DNA of 64,000 nt from Mangrovivirga halotolerans. Lineage in GTDB: Bacteria > Bacteroidota > Bacteroidia > Cytophagales > Cyclobacteriaceae. The DNA is taken from contig NZ_JAPFQN010000011.1 of the NCBI RefSeq assembly GCF_026241165.1, positions 1 through 64,000 on the forward strand. The letters are read 5' to 3'. Below the pieces are notes generated by a model that saw nothing but the letters and a program-made list of their open reading frames with translations, did no database searches and was not told the origin of the DNA. This document shows positions 9,046 to 16,925 of the stretch, in pieces; within the stretch, counting starts at the first letter, position 1, and every line of letters starts with the position of its first letter. A program made the translations under genes and the position numbers.

Positions 9046-10332
9046 TTAATTCTTTAGCACTTCTATCTCAACCCGCATATTATTTATAGCATTTTTTGAG
9101 TCTTCAGGATATAGAGGCTTTTCACCTCCCCACCCTTTTGTTGTAATTCGGGATGGATCAATTCCATTGTGCACGAGATATCGTTTTAATATTTCAGCAC
9201 GCTCTTCGCTTAATCGTTTTGCTGTACCTAAGAAAGACTTATTATTAGAGCTCAAACCAAAAAATTTATTATCGTCATCCTTAAGAGTTTGAATTTTTCC
9301 AAATGAATCTCCATTTGTATGACCATTAATCTGGATTTCCAGATTTTCTTCTTCATTTAACAATTTTATTAATTCATTTAATTGTTTTTTGGACGGGGCT
9401 TTCATTATAGCGGCATCAGAATAAAAATAAACTGCATACATAATTGCTACATCTCCCTTTGTATACCTTTCCAGATCATATTTGAGATATAAGGTATCAC
9501 CATTAACCTCAGCTTCGGTTTCGGCAAGAGTTTTATTCAAATCACCAGGATAAATTTTCTTCTCAACAGATTTATAACCAAAAGTACTTACCCTGGTGAG
9601 AATTTTATCTTGTGAAAAATTATAAAGTTCGAAAGGAACTGTCTGATTGGAATTGACCCTCATCAGCTCATCTTCACCCAATATATCTCCATAGACATAT
9701 ATTGTACTTTCAATCGGCTCACTACCCTCTTTAGTTTCAGTAATAAACCGAACAAATAACTCACCCTCCTCAGCTTTATCCTCCAGGGTCGATTCATCTT
9801 CAGGTTCAACTGAAATTTCGGTTCCTCCTTCGGGTATATCAAATTCTTCTGTATTAGCTTCGTTATTATTGGCTGTGGAAGAATAATATTCATTCGTATA
9901 ATCTTCTACCTTCTGATATTCTATCCCACTAGTCGGTATCTTGTCAGCTTCATGAGAATATACCCAGGCATCGTAATAGGAACGTTCTCTAACATCTTTA
10001 ACAAGATGCTTAGCATGTTTTTCTTTTTCCAGCTGGTATGCATAAACGTAAAAAAGATCTCGCTCAGGAACATAGCCGTAATTATAATTGATCAGACGTC
10101 TTCTTAACCAGCTCATCATGGTCTCGGCATTCTCTGATTGCCTGAAAGCTCCCACAACAACATAATAACCCGGACCCAAAGTTTGATTCTTGCTTGGTTC
10201 AGGAATAGGCCTGTCGTAAGGTAAAGGTTGTGCCTGGCCATCTAAGTTGGCAAATAAGGTAAGCAGTATAAATATCGCTCCAAAAATGATACTTCTCTTC
10301 CGCTCCCTTTTCAAAAAACTGTAAAAAATCAT
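9046..10332 (-). CDS. SPOR-like/OmpA-domain envelope protein
   Basis: A secreted protein of 428 aa from the start I prefer, an ATG at 10332 (an in-frame ATG at 10386 would add 18 residues before the signal peptide). After the signal peptide (hydrophobic IIFGAIFILLTLFA), GPGYYVVVGAFRQSENAETMMSWLRR resembles a SPOR-type segment. A low-complexity acidic linker follows at about 150-200. The C-terminal third is an OmpA-like peptidoglycan-binding domain (IQINGHTNGDSF, then LSEERAEILKRYLVHNGIDPSRITTKGWGGEKP and NNMRVEIEVL). It probably ties the outer membrane to peptidoglycan. It is monocistronic. The SPOR assignment is tentative and the OmpA domain is clear. Confidence 0.82.
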   Translation of the reverse strand: MIFYSFLKRERKRSIIFGAIFILLTLFANLDGQAQPLPYDRPIPEPSKNQTLGPGYYVVVGAFRQSENAETMMSWLRRRLINYNYGYVPERDLFYVYAYQLEKEKHAKHLVKDVRERSYYDAWVYSHEADKIPTSGIEYQKVEDYTNEYYSSTANNNEANTEEFDIPEGGTEISVEPEDESTLEDKAEEGELFVRFITETKEGSEPIESTIYVYGDILGEDELMRVNSNQTVPFELYNFSQDKILTRVSTFGYKSVEKKIYPGDLNKTLAETEAEVNGDTLYLKYDLERYTKGDVAIMYAVYFYSDAAIMKAPSKKQLNELIKLLNEEENLEIQINGHTNGDSFGKIQTLKDDDNKFFGLSSNNKSFLGTAKRLSEERAEILKRYLVHNGIDPSRITTKGWGGEKPLYPEDSKNAINNMRVEIEVLKN

Positions 10333-10419
10333 ACCTTCTATCGTTGATATATGATAAAAATACGCACTTTTATTAAAAAAGTGCAAATAAAGTGTGATTT
10401 TTTACATTTTTTACCCCGG

Positions 10420-11214
10420 CTATACAGCCACAGCGGCCTTTATATGAGGATGCGGGTCATATCCTACCAATTCAAAGTCCTCATATTTGAAATCAAAAAT
10501 ATCTTTCACTTCAGGATTAATCTTCATTTTTGGTAAAGGACGATGTTCTCTTGAAAGCTGGAGTTCTGCCTGCTCAAAATGGTTTGAATATAAGTGGGCA
10601 TCACCAAATGTATGAATAAACTCATGAGGCACAAGATCACATACCTGAGCCATCATCATGGTAAGTAATGCATAAGATGCTATATTAAAAGGCACTCCCA
10701 GAAAAACATCTGCACTTCTCTGGTACAACTGACAAGATAATTTTCCATCAGCCACATAAAACTGGAACATGGTATGACATGGTGGTAGGGCCATATTTTG
10801 AATATCACTTACATTCCAGGCACTGACTATTAAACGTCTGGAATCAGGATTATTTTTAATCATATCCACCAACTGGCTAATCTGATCTACTGTACCTCCA
10901 TCCGGAGTTGGCCAGCTTCTCCACTGATGACCATAAACAGGACCAAGATCGCCATTTTCATCTGCCCATTCGTCCCAGATCCTTACTCCATTTTCTTTGA
11001 GATATTTAATATTGGTATCACCACTTAAAAACCATAGCAGCTCATGAATAATCGATCTTAAATGAAGCTTTTTTGTAGTCACCACAGGAAAACCTTCCTG
11101 CAGGTCAAATCTCATTTGATGACCAAAAACTGACCTGGTCCCGGTTCCTGTTCTATCACTTTTATCAACACCCTCGTTGAGAATTCGCTCCATTAAAGCA
11201 TGATACTGCTCCAT
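10420..11214 (-). CDS. thyA: Thymidylate synthase
   Basis: ThyA of 264 aa, the same length as the E. coli enzyme; it methylates dUMP to dTMP using methylene-tetrahydrofolate. Visible motifs are the phosphate-binding DRTGTGT near residue 20, the catalytic Cys146 in [28 protein letters not shown], and the C-terminal IKAAVAV. The usual partner gene folA (dihydrofolate reductase) is not adjacent. It is transcribed away from the MMPL transporter gene. Confidence 0.97.
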   Translation of the reverse strand: MEQYHALMERILNEGVDKSDRTGTGTRSVFGHQMRFDLQEGFPVVTTKKLHLRSIIHELLWFLSGDTNIKYLKENGVRIWDEWADENGDLGPVYGHQWRSWPTPDGGTVDQISQLVDMIKNNPDSRRLIVSAWNVSDIQNMALPPCHTMFQFYVADGKLSCQLYQRSADVFLGVPFNIASYALLTMMMAQVCDLVPHEFIHTFGDAHLYSNHFEQAELQLSREHRPLPKMKINPEVKDIFDFKYEDFELVGYDPHPHIKAAVAV

Positions 11215-11257
11215 AAGTTTCTTATTTATTTACTATGATAATTTTCAAAACAATATA

Positions 11258-11265
11258 CAAATTTA
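11258..11265 (-). promoter_or_regulatory. Candidate -7 element (TAnnTTTG) for thyA
   Basis: The minus strand reads TAAATTTG, an exact match to the Bacteroidota -7 consensus, about 44 bases upstream of the thyA start. At the expected -33 position the triplet is ATG rather than TTG, so only one element matches. Confidence 0.45.
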
Positions 11266-11333
11266 TAAGATTATATCGGAATAACATTAACTTGATACCT
11301 GAATACAAAATCGAAAATTGATCTTTTAGCTTT

Positions 11334-13613
11334 ATGTATAAAAAGCTCGCTCGTTATTTTCTGTTTACAGCCTTATTATTTACCATCTTTTTTGCCTATA
11401 GCCTTAAAGACGTTGGGTTTGATTACGATTTTGAAAGATTTTTCCCAGAAAAAGATCCAGATCTAACCTATTACAATCAATATCGTGAAGTTTTCGGAGA
11501 AGATAACGACTATTTTCTTCTTGGATTAATATCAGTTTCAGGAGATTTTCAGGATAGTTCTTTTTTAAATAAGGTAAATGTTCTAGCAGATTCACTAAGA
11601 AATATACCTGAGATCAACGAAGTGCTTTCTCCTCTTGAGTACAGGAAACCCGTAAAAACACCATTAGGCCTGGTCCAGGTACCCTATTTTCATTTAAATA
11701 ATCCTGAAAAGTACGAAAATGACATCAAAAGATGGCAAAAAGAAAAGCCGCAACCTTACTACGATTTAACTAATGTAGAGAATGGCTCCGTAGCTCTCTT
11801 AATCACACATAAATCTATCAATGACAACATACAAGGGTCAAGAGAACTATATCAAAGAATTGAAGAACTCACCCAACGATATTTTCCAGAATATAAACTT
11901 GCCGGAAAGCTAAAGGCTCAACCCGTATTCGTGGATAAAATGCAAAAGGAGTTACTCTTGTTTTTATCAATTTCCATTGTATTAACAACATTGATCCTTT
12001 TCCTGGTCTTCAGAAGTTTTAAAGGAATCATTTTCCCTCTAATGATCGTGGTGGTCTCGGTATTATGGACCATTGGCTTCATGACTGTTACCGGTAAAAA
12101 ACTGGACCTTTTAATGGTTATGCTACCAACCATCTTATTCGTAGTGGGAATGTCTGATGTTATTCATTTTTCAAATAAATACATTGAAGAGTTAAGACAT
12201 GGCAAATTAAAACTTAAAGCTCTTATAAAAACTGTAAGAGAAATCGGACTGGCTACTTTTCTCACTTCTCTTACAACTGCCATCGGATTTTTTACACTCT
12301 ATACTTTAAATATTGCCCCCATAAGGGAATTCGGAGTTTATACGGGCATTGGAGTTTTCATGGCTTATATGGTAACTTTATTGGTTCTCCCCTCTCTCTA
12401 TATATTCACAGACAAGCCAAAACAATCTCATAACATAAAGAATAAAAGATTCTGGCTAAACCTGATGAGCAGAAGTTTTCGATATGTTTTTAAAAACAGG
12501 AGAATGATCCTTCTTTCATCAATTCTTTTAACGTCAATATGTATTATCGGCACATACAATATCAAGGTCAATGCCTTTCTCATCGATGATCTTCCTGAAA
12601 AAGACCCTCTCAAACAGTCATTTGTTTATTTTGATAAAAATTTTGGTGGTGTGCGCCCACTTGAAATAGCGATAAAAAGTAAGAATGATGAACCTCTTTT
12701 AGAACGCGAGGCTCTTATAGAAATTGAAAAGCTCACTAACTACCTGGATACTGCATACCAGGCTGGAAATATTTTATCCGTTAACACAATAATTAAAAAT
12801 GCTAACCAGGCATATCATTCAGGCAATTTTGAATATTACAGAATCCCTGTATCAGAATCTGAAATGAAACAGATTCAACCTATTGTTAAAGCAATTGAAA
12901 AACGCGGTGGATTTGATATGCTTCTCGATAGTGCCGGGACCTATGGCAGAATAACTGCAAAAATAAAAGATATTGGAAGTGAGCTGACCACTCAAAAAAA
13001 TCAGGAGATGAGAAAATTCATCAAAGAGGAGATTGATACCGATTTAATTGATATTCGACTTACCGGCACCTCAATTCTTATTGATAAATCAAATAACCTT
13101 CTTATCGGAAATGTTCTGAAGGGAATGGCTATTGCTTTGGTAGTAGTAGCTTTCTTGATGGCATTGCTGTTTAGAAGCTGGAAAATGGTGATCATTACCT
13201 GGATACCCAATCTTATTCCTCTTCTTTTTATGGCAGCCATAATGGGGTTCTTTGAAATTAACCTCAGATTAAGCACCGGGATTATTTTTACAATTGCATT
13301 TGGAATCGCTGTAGATGACAGCATCCACTTTTTGTCTAAATTCAAACTGGAGCTCGATGAAGGCAAAAGTGTACTTTACTCTTTAAAAAGAGCATATCTA
13401 AGTACCGGAAAAGCCATTATTTTAACATCGTTGATTTTGATCACAGGCTTTCTGAGCCTGTTACTCTCTGACTTTGGCGGAACTTTTTATACAGGACTAC
13501 TAATCGGGATCACCTTATTGATTGCCATGGTTATAGACCTGACTTTATTACCTGTTTTAATATTACTTATTTTCAATGATGAAGATTCAAGAAAAAAACT
13601 GAAAAAGAAGTAA
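11334..13613 (+). CDS. MMPL/RND-family exporter with two sterol-sensing-like halves
   Basis: A 759-residue inner-membrane protein with the RND topology: one membrane helix at the N terminus, a periplasmic domain, a five-helix bundle at about 205-355 (including VVGMSDVIHFSNKYIEEL), a helix near 390, a second periplasmic domain, and a final bundle at about 600-750 (including FGIAVDDSIHFLSKFKLEL). The paired D-x-I-H-F motifs mark proton-relay helices of MMPL and hydrophobe/amphiphile exporters. Such proteins move lipids or hopanoid-like molecules; the substrate here is unknown. No adaptor or outer membrane channel is next to it. Confidence 0.88.
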   Translation: MYKKLARYFLFTALLFTIFFAYSLKDVGFDYDFERFFPEKDPDLTYYNQYREVFGEDNDYFLLGLISVSGDFQDSSFLNKVNVLADSLRNIPEINEVLSPLEYRKPVKTPLGLVQVPYFHLNNPEKYENDIKRWQKEKPQPYYDLTNVENGSVALLITHKSINDNIQGSRELYQRIEELTQRYFPEYKLAGKLKAQPVFVDKMQKELLLFLSISIVLTTLILFLVFRSFKGIIFPLMIVVVSVLWTIGFMTVTGKKLDLLMVMLPTILFVVGMSDVIHFSNKYIEELRHGKLKLKALIKTVREIGLATFLTSLTTAIGFFTLYTLNIAPIREFGVYTGIGVFMAYMVTLLVLPSLYIFTDKPKQSHNIKNKRFWLNLMSRSFRYVFKNRRMILLSSILLTSICIIGTYNIKVNAFLIDDLPEKDPLKQSFVYFDKNFGGVRPLEIAIKSKNDEPLLEREALIEIEKLTNYLDTAYQAGNILSVNTIIKNANQAYHSGNFEYYRIPVSESEMKQIQPIVKAIEKRGGFDMLLDSAGTYGRITAKIKDIGSELTTQKNQEMRKFIKEEIDTDLIDIRLTGTSILIDKSNNLLIGNVLKGMAIALVVVAFLMALLFRSWKMVIITWIPNLIPLLFMAAIMGFFEINLRLSTGIIFTIAFGIAVDDSIHFLSKFKLELDEGKSVLYSLKRAYLSTGKAIILTSLILITGFLSLLLSDFGGTFYTGLLIGITLLIAMVIDLTLLPVLILLIFNDEDSRKKLKKK

Positions 13614-13632
13614 ATCTCAAAACAGCTGTATA

Positions 13633-13854
13633 TCACCTGTTATTCCCATAGTATTGTCTTTCTGGCATAATAATCCACAGAATGATATATACTATCAAAC
13701 CTGGAAATGCTGCGCTAAATAATGATACCAGGACATAGATTATTCTCAGTAGACTCACATCCATATTAAAATACTCAGCTAACCCGCCTATAACTCCTGC
13801 TATCATTTTATCTTTAGATGATCTTTTTAGTTCTCTGTCGTTATATGAATCCAT
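13633..13854 (-). CDS. PspC domain protein
   Basis: A 73-residue protein with basic residues before the PspC segment KMIAGVIGGLAEYFNMDVSLLRIIYVL and one or two membrane helices (about 37-65). PspC proteins are inner-membrane partners in phage-shock envelope stress responses in proteobacteria; in Bacteroidota this short stand-alone form is common and its role is not established. No pspA or pspB is nearby. It converges with the MMPL gene, with 19 bases between the two stops, and a long AT-rich intergenic stretch precedes it. Confidence 0.88.
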   Translation of the reverse strand: MDSYNDRELKRSSKDKMIAGVIGGLAEYFNMDVSLLRIIYVLVSLFSAAFPGLIVYIILWIIMPERQYYGNNR

Positions 13855-14366
13855 AGTATATTATTAGTTTAAATTTAACAATTAACAAATCTATCATGTA
13901 GGTTAGGGAAATTTATCAATCTAATATAAAATATCCCTCTATTCATATGAAAGTATCTGCAGATATCATTCCTTTTATGTTAATTTACTGAAAATCAATT
14001 AGATAATAGAAAAACTGAACTCAACAATTGTCCATAATCGTACACAGCTATTAAATCTTCGTACACAATAACATTAAGATTTTCACTTAACCATCCAAAT
14101 TTTCACCTATCACATTACAAGTAGAGCTTTAAACAAATTTTAAGTTCAAATTCTTAAAACAGCCCGCTATCAAATAAATTCTTCACGATAATTCTGAACA
14201 AACCAATTCAACGAAATATTATTCTAAAAAACAGTCGTTAGCTAAAATATTTAACACATATCAATTGACAAAACCTTACATTTATCAGGTTTAATCAAAA
14301 AGTAGATGTTTTATTAAAAGCTTCCTGCATACCTTTGAAACACTAGCTAATGTAAGAAGAAAAGAT
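13855..14366. other. Long AT-rich intergenic region with short direct repeats
   Basis: About 510 bases without a convincing gene. It contains two CGTACACA direct repeats starting at 14039 and 14060 (21 bp apart) and two TTTTCAC repeats near 14090 and 14100. A TACCTTTG sequence at 14330-14337 matches the Bacteroidota -7 consensus and precedes the micropeptide gene. Nothing else was recognised. Confidence 0.5.
14330..14337 (+). promoter_or_regulatory. Candidate -7 element for the micropeptide gene
   Basis: TACCTTTG is an exact TAnnTTTG match 29 bases upstream of the ATG at 14367. No clear TTG is seen at the -33 distance. Confidence 0.4.
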
Positions 14367-14459
14367 ATGGATTTGTTGAGTATTTTAATTTTTGTGGTAG
14401 TAGCAGGTGGGCTGATGTTTAGCAAGTCAATTAAGCATGACATAAAACACAGTAAGTAA
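14367..14459 (+). CDS. Predicted 30-residue membrane micropeptide
   Basis: ATG at 14367 and TAA at 14457-14459 encode 30 residues: a hydrophobic helix (LLSILIFVVVAGGLMF) followed by a basic tail (SKSIKHDIKHSK). A purine-rich AAGAAGAAAAG lies directly upstream as a good ribosome binding site for this genome, and a TAnnTTTG element lies further upstream. The layout (short N terminus, one membrane helix with Gly-Gly, positive C terminus) is that of small inner-membrane regulatory peptides. There is no homology I recognise and no toxin/antitoxin partner on the opposite strand. Not experimentally supported. Confidence 0.5.
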   Translation: MDLLSILIFVVVAGGLMFSKSIKHDIKHSK

Positions 14460-14481
14460 CTTTTTGGTATTTCTTACGGGA

Positions 14482-15423
14482 CTACTTTTTTATAAGCATG
14501 CTCCCGTAAGAATAACCACCTCCAAATACGCTAAGGGCGACAAGGTCATCTTTCACCAGTTTATCAAATCTCTCGGATAAGCCGATAGTACATCCGGCAC
14601 ATCCGGTGTTTCCAAGATACTGAACATTCGATACCGTTTGTTCAGTTCTTAGACCTAATTGTTCACCTACATTCAAGGTAATTCTTAAATTTGCCTGGTG
14701 AGGAATGAAATAGGTAAGGTCACTTGCCTTAATCTTATTTTTATCTAAAATTTCTTTGGTGATTTCTGCCATATACTGGCAGGCATTGATGAAAACATCT
14801 CTGCCATTGGGCATATATAATCCATCAATAAGATTGAGATTCACGCTTTCATTAGCCTTACCAAGTGTTCCTCCTCCCCTTGTAATAACATTAAGGACTT
14901 CCACACTTTCATCCGAAAGTTTTTCTTTGGTTATATATAGAGCTGCAGCCCCATCTCCCCATAAATGACCTGCCTTTTTATCTGTTACATCAGCAAACCT
15001 GGAATTATGGTCAGAGACAATAGCAAGGGCTTTTTCTGCCTTACCCATCGCAAAATAACCCTCTATTACTTCCATTACATTTATAAATGAAGAACATGCA
15101 GAACTTAGGGATAAAGCTACCGCTTTTTCTGCCTTTACATGTCTTTGAACTGCATGAGCCAGGGTAAAAATTGTATCAAAAGGAGTGTAAGTACCTGCGA
15201 TAATAACATCTACATCAGAAAAGTCAGTATCCAGTTTTAATTCTAGGTGTTTTACCGCTTCAACACCCATAGTATTAGTATTTTCATTATCTTCAGCCTT
15301 TCGACGTTCTCGCATTCCAGTTCTTTCGGTGATCCACTCATCTGAAAGCCCTGATTTATCGAGAAAATAATCGTTATTCACTACTGCATGAGGCAGATAA
15401 TGAGCAATTTGATTGATGTACAT
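14482..15423 (-). CDS. 3-oxoacyl-ACP synthase III family protein (FabH-like)
   Basis: A 313-residue KAS III-type thiolase-fold enzyme. The catalytic triad is visible: Cys110 (SLSSACSSF), His242 (YFIPHQANLRI) and Asn272 (YLGNTGCAG). GDGAAALY at 156-163 and FGGGYSYGSMLIKK at the C terminus are also typical. It would start chain elongation by condensing an acyl-CoA with malonyl-ACP. It stands alone, outside any fatty acid operon, and diverges from the primary fabH in motif detail (WITERTGMRERR is kept), so it may be a paralogue for a specialised acyl chain. That last point is inference. Confidence 0.85.
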   Translation of the reverse strand: MYINQIAHYLPHAVVNNDYFLDKSGLSDEWITERTGMRERRKAEDNENTNTMGVEAVKHLELKLDTDFSDVDVIIAGTYTPFDTIFTLAHAVQRHVKAEKAVALSLSSACSSFINVMEVIEGYFAMGKAEKALAIVSDHNSRFADVTDKKAGHLWGDGAAALYITKEKLSDESVEVLNVITRGGGTLGKANESVNLNLIDGLYMPNGRDVFINACQYMAEITKEILDKNKIKASDLTYFIPHQANLRITLNVGEQLGLRTEQTVSNVQYLGNTGCAGCTIGLSERFDKLVKDDLVALSVFGGGYSYGSMLIKK

Positions 15424-15483
15424 TTGTTGGTTGGGTTTATTAAGGGTTCAAATATTTAAATTTATAAGCAAAATTCCTTTTAA

Positions 15484-16356
15484 ATGAGACTATTTTTTAA
15501 AAGTTTAAGCATTCTTCTTATAACACTCTTTTTTACTTTAAAAAGTTACGGTCAACACCAAAGTAATTCTGAAAATTTTCTTAAAGACTGGACCTTAGCT
15601 AATTCACTGAGTGAAAAATCAACAGCGAATGACCTTGTTTTCATTTACAATGATTCTCTTTCAAGCGAATACATAAACGGAAAAAGAAGGATAATCATTG
15701 CTCTTCCTCCTTCCTATTTTAATTCTAGTAAAAAGAAATATCCGGTGCTATACCTGATGGATGGACAAAACCTTTTTGATGCAAATACATCTTTTGCCGG
15801 TGAATGGAATGCAGACTACTCTTTAGAAAATGCTCAGTCAGATATAATAATTGTAGGAATTGATAATGGTGGCGAAGAGCGAATAAATGATTATACGCCA
15901 AGATCACATGAAAAATACGGTGGAGGAAATGGTGGTAATTATCTAAAATTCATTAATCAGGAAGTTAAACCTTTAATTGATAATAAACTGAGAACTAAAC
16001 CTGAAAGAGATTACACCTATATTGGCGGAAGCTCTCTTGGCGGTCTTATTAGTTTGTATGCAATCATAAATCACGAGGAACAATATAGTAAAGGGATTAT
16101 TTTTTCTCCTTCAATTTGGTTTGATGAGGAAATCATGGAAGAATTAAAAAATTGGAGGCCAGAAAAACAAGTTGATATATTTATGCTTGTAGGTGGAAAA
16201 GAAGGTGAAACAATGGTTCCTGATACTGAAAAAGCATATGAAATTTTGAAGCAAAAAGAAAATGTGACTGCAAGTCATATTACCGACCCGGAAGGAGAAC
16301 ATAAAGAAATTTTCTGGAATAAATATTTCGAACAAGCACTGGAATTTTTAAAATAA
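15484..16356 (+). CDS. Secreted alpha/beta-hydrolase esterase (Fes/esterase D family)
   Basis: A 290-residue protein with a signal peptide (about 1-23, ending YGQ), then RRIIIALPPSYF and YPVLYLMDGQNLFD, the pattern of putative esterases related to enterobactin esterase and IroE. The nucleophile is Ser184 in YIGGSSLGGLIS and the likely catalytic His lies in EGEHKE near residue 272. It should act on an ester in the periplasm or outside the cell; the substrate cannot be told. It is monocistronic and converges with the small secreted protein gene. Confidence 0.83.
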   Translation: MRLFFKSLSILLITLFFTLKSYGQHQSNSENFLKDWTLANSLSEKSTANDLVFIYNDSLSSEYINGKRRIIIALPPSYFNSSKKKYPVLYLMDGQNLFDANTSFAGEWNADYSLENAQSDIIIVGIDNGGEERINDYTPRSHEKYGGGNGGNYLKFINQEVKPLIDNKLRTKPERDYTYIGGSSLGGLISLYAIINHEEQYSKGIIFSPSIWFDEEIMEELKNWRPEKQVDIFMLVGGKEGETMVPDTEKAYEILKQKENVTASHITDPEGEHKEIFWNKYFEQALEFLK

Positions 16357-16360
16357 AAAA

Positions 16361-16389
16361 ACCCTCAGCCGAAAGTATCAACTGAGGGT
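16361..16389 (-). terminator. Terminator of the small secreted protein gene
   Basis: ACCCTCAG (16361-16368) and CTGAGGGT (16382-16389) form an 8-bp stem. The A run at 16351-16360 becomes a long U tract on the minus strand, so it serves the minus-strand gene ending at 16418. Confidence 0.7.
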
Positions 16390-16417
16390 ACCACACATAA
16401 AAGAAACCAAAAATAAA

Positions 16418-16696
16418 CTAATTGTTATTTTCACTACGGCTGGTTTTAGCCTCATCAGCTACGACCTCACCATTTTTGATTTTTTCTTTGATCGCCTGCT
16501 TTTTCTCATATTGAGCTCTGGCAGCCTCAAAATAATTTATATTTTTCACTTCTTCAGCTTTCGATTTTTTAGTCTCAGCAGTCGAAGTCACATTACTACC
16601 ATCAGGTGATACCTGACCATCAGCGCTATGCTGGGCTTGTAATCCAACAAAGGAAACAAATCCCACTAAAACGATACTAAAAATTTTCTTTTTCAT
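16418..16696 (-). CDS. Small secreted protein of unknown function
   Basis: I do not recognise this protein. From the ATG at 16696 it has 92 residues: a standard signal peptide ending GLQAQ, a short Ser/Thr/Gly linker, and a charged helical C terminus (YFEAARAQYEKKQAIKEKIKNGEVVADE). An in-frame ATG at 16717 would add seven polar residues before the signal peptide and is less likely. It is probably periplasmic, with its own terminator. Confidence 0.65.
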   Translation of the reverse strand: MKKKIFSIVLVGFVSFVGLQAQHSADGQVSPDGSNVTSTAETKKSKAEEVKNINYFEAARAQYEKKQAIKEKIKNGEVVADEAKTSRSENNN

Positions 16697-16890
16697 AATA
16701 AACTTCCTTTCTGACAAAAATTTAACATGTTAGCTGGTCAGGGAATGATTCAAATTTAAGCATTCCCATAGATTTAAAAACGCACCTATCACCTGATATA
16801 TTACATGTGTTATCATTTAAAAAAGAAACCAAAAGATTTCACCATTAGGGAAAATGATAGATATCATGGGAAATGTTTTATTAAAAAAGG

Positions 16891-16898
16891 TATTTTTG
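16891..16898 (+). promoter_or_regulatory. Candidate -7 element for leuS
   Basis: TATTTTTG matches TAnnTTTG exactly and lies 27 bases upstream of the leuS ATG. The expected TTG at -33 is not found. Confidence 0.4.
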
Positions 16899-16925
16899 CT
16901 GCAAATCGGAAATAATTAAAAAATT

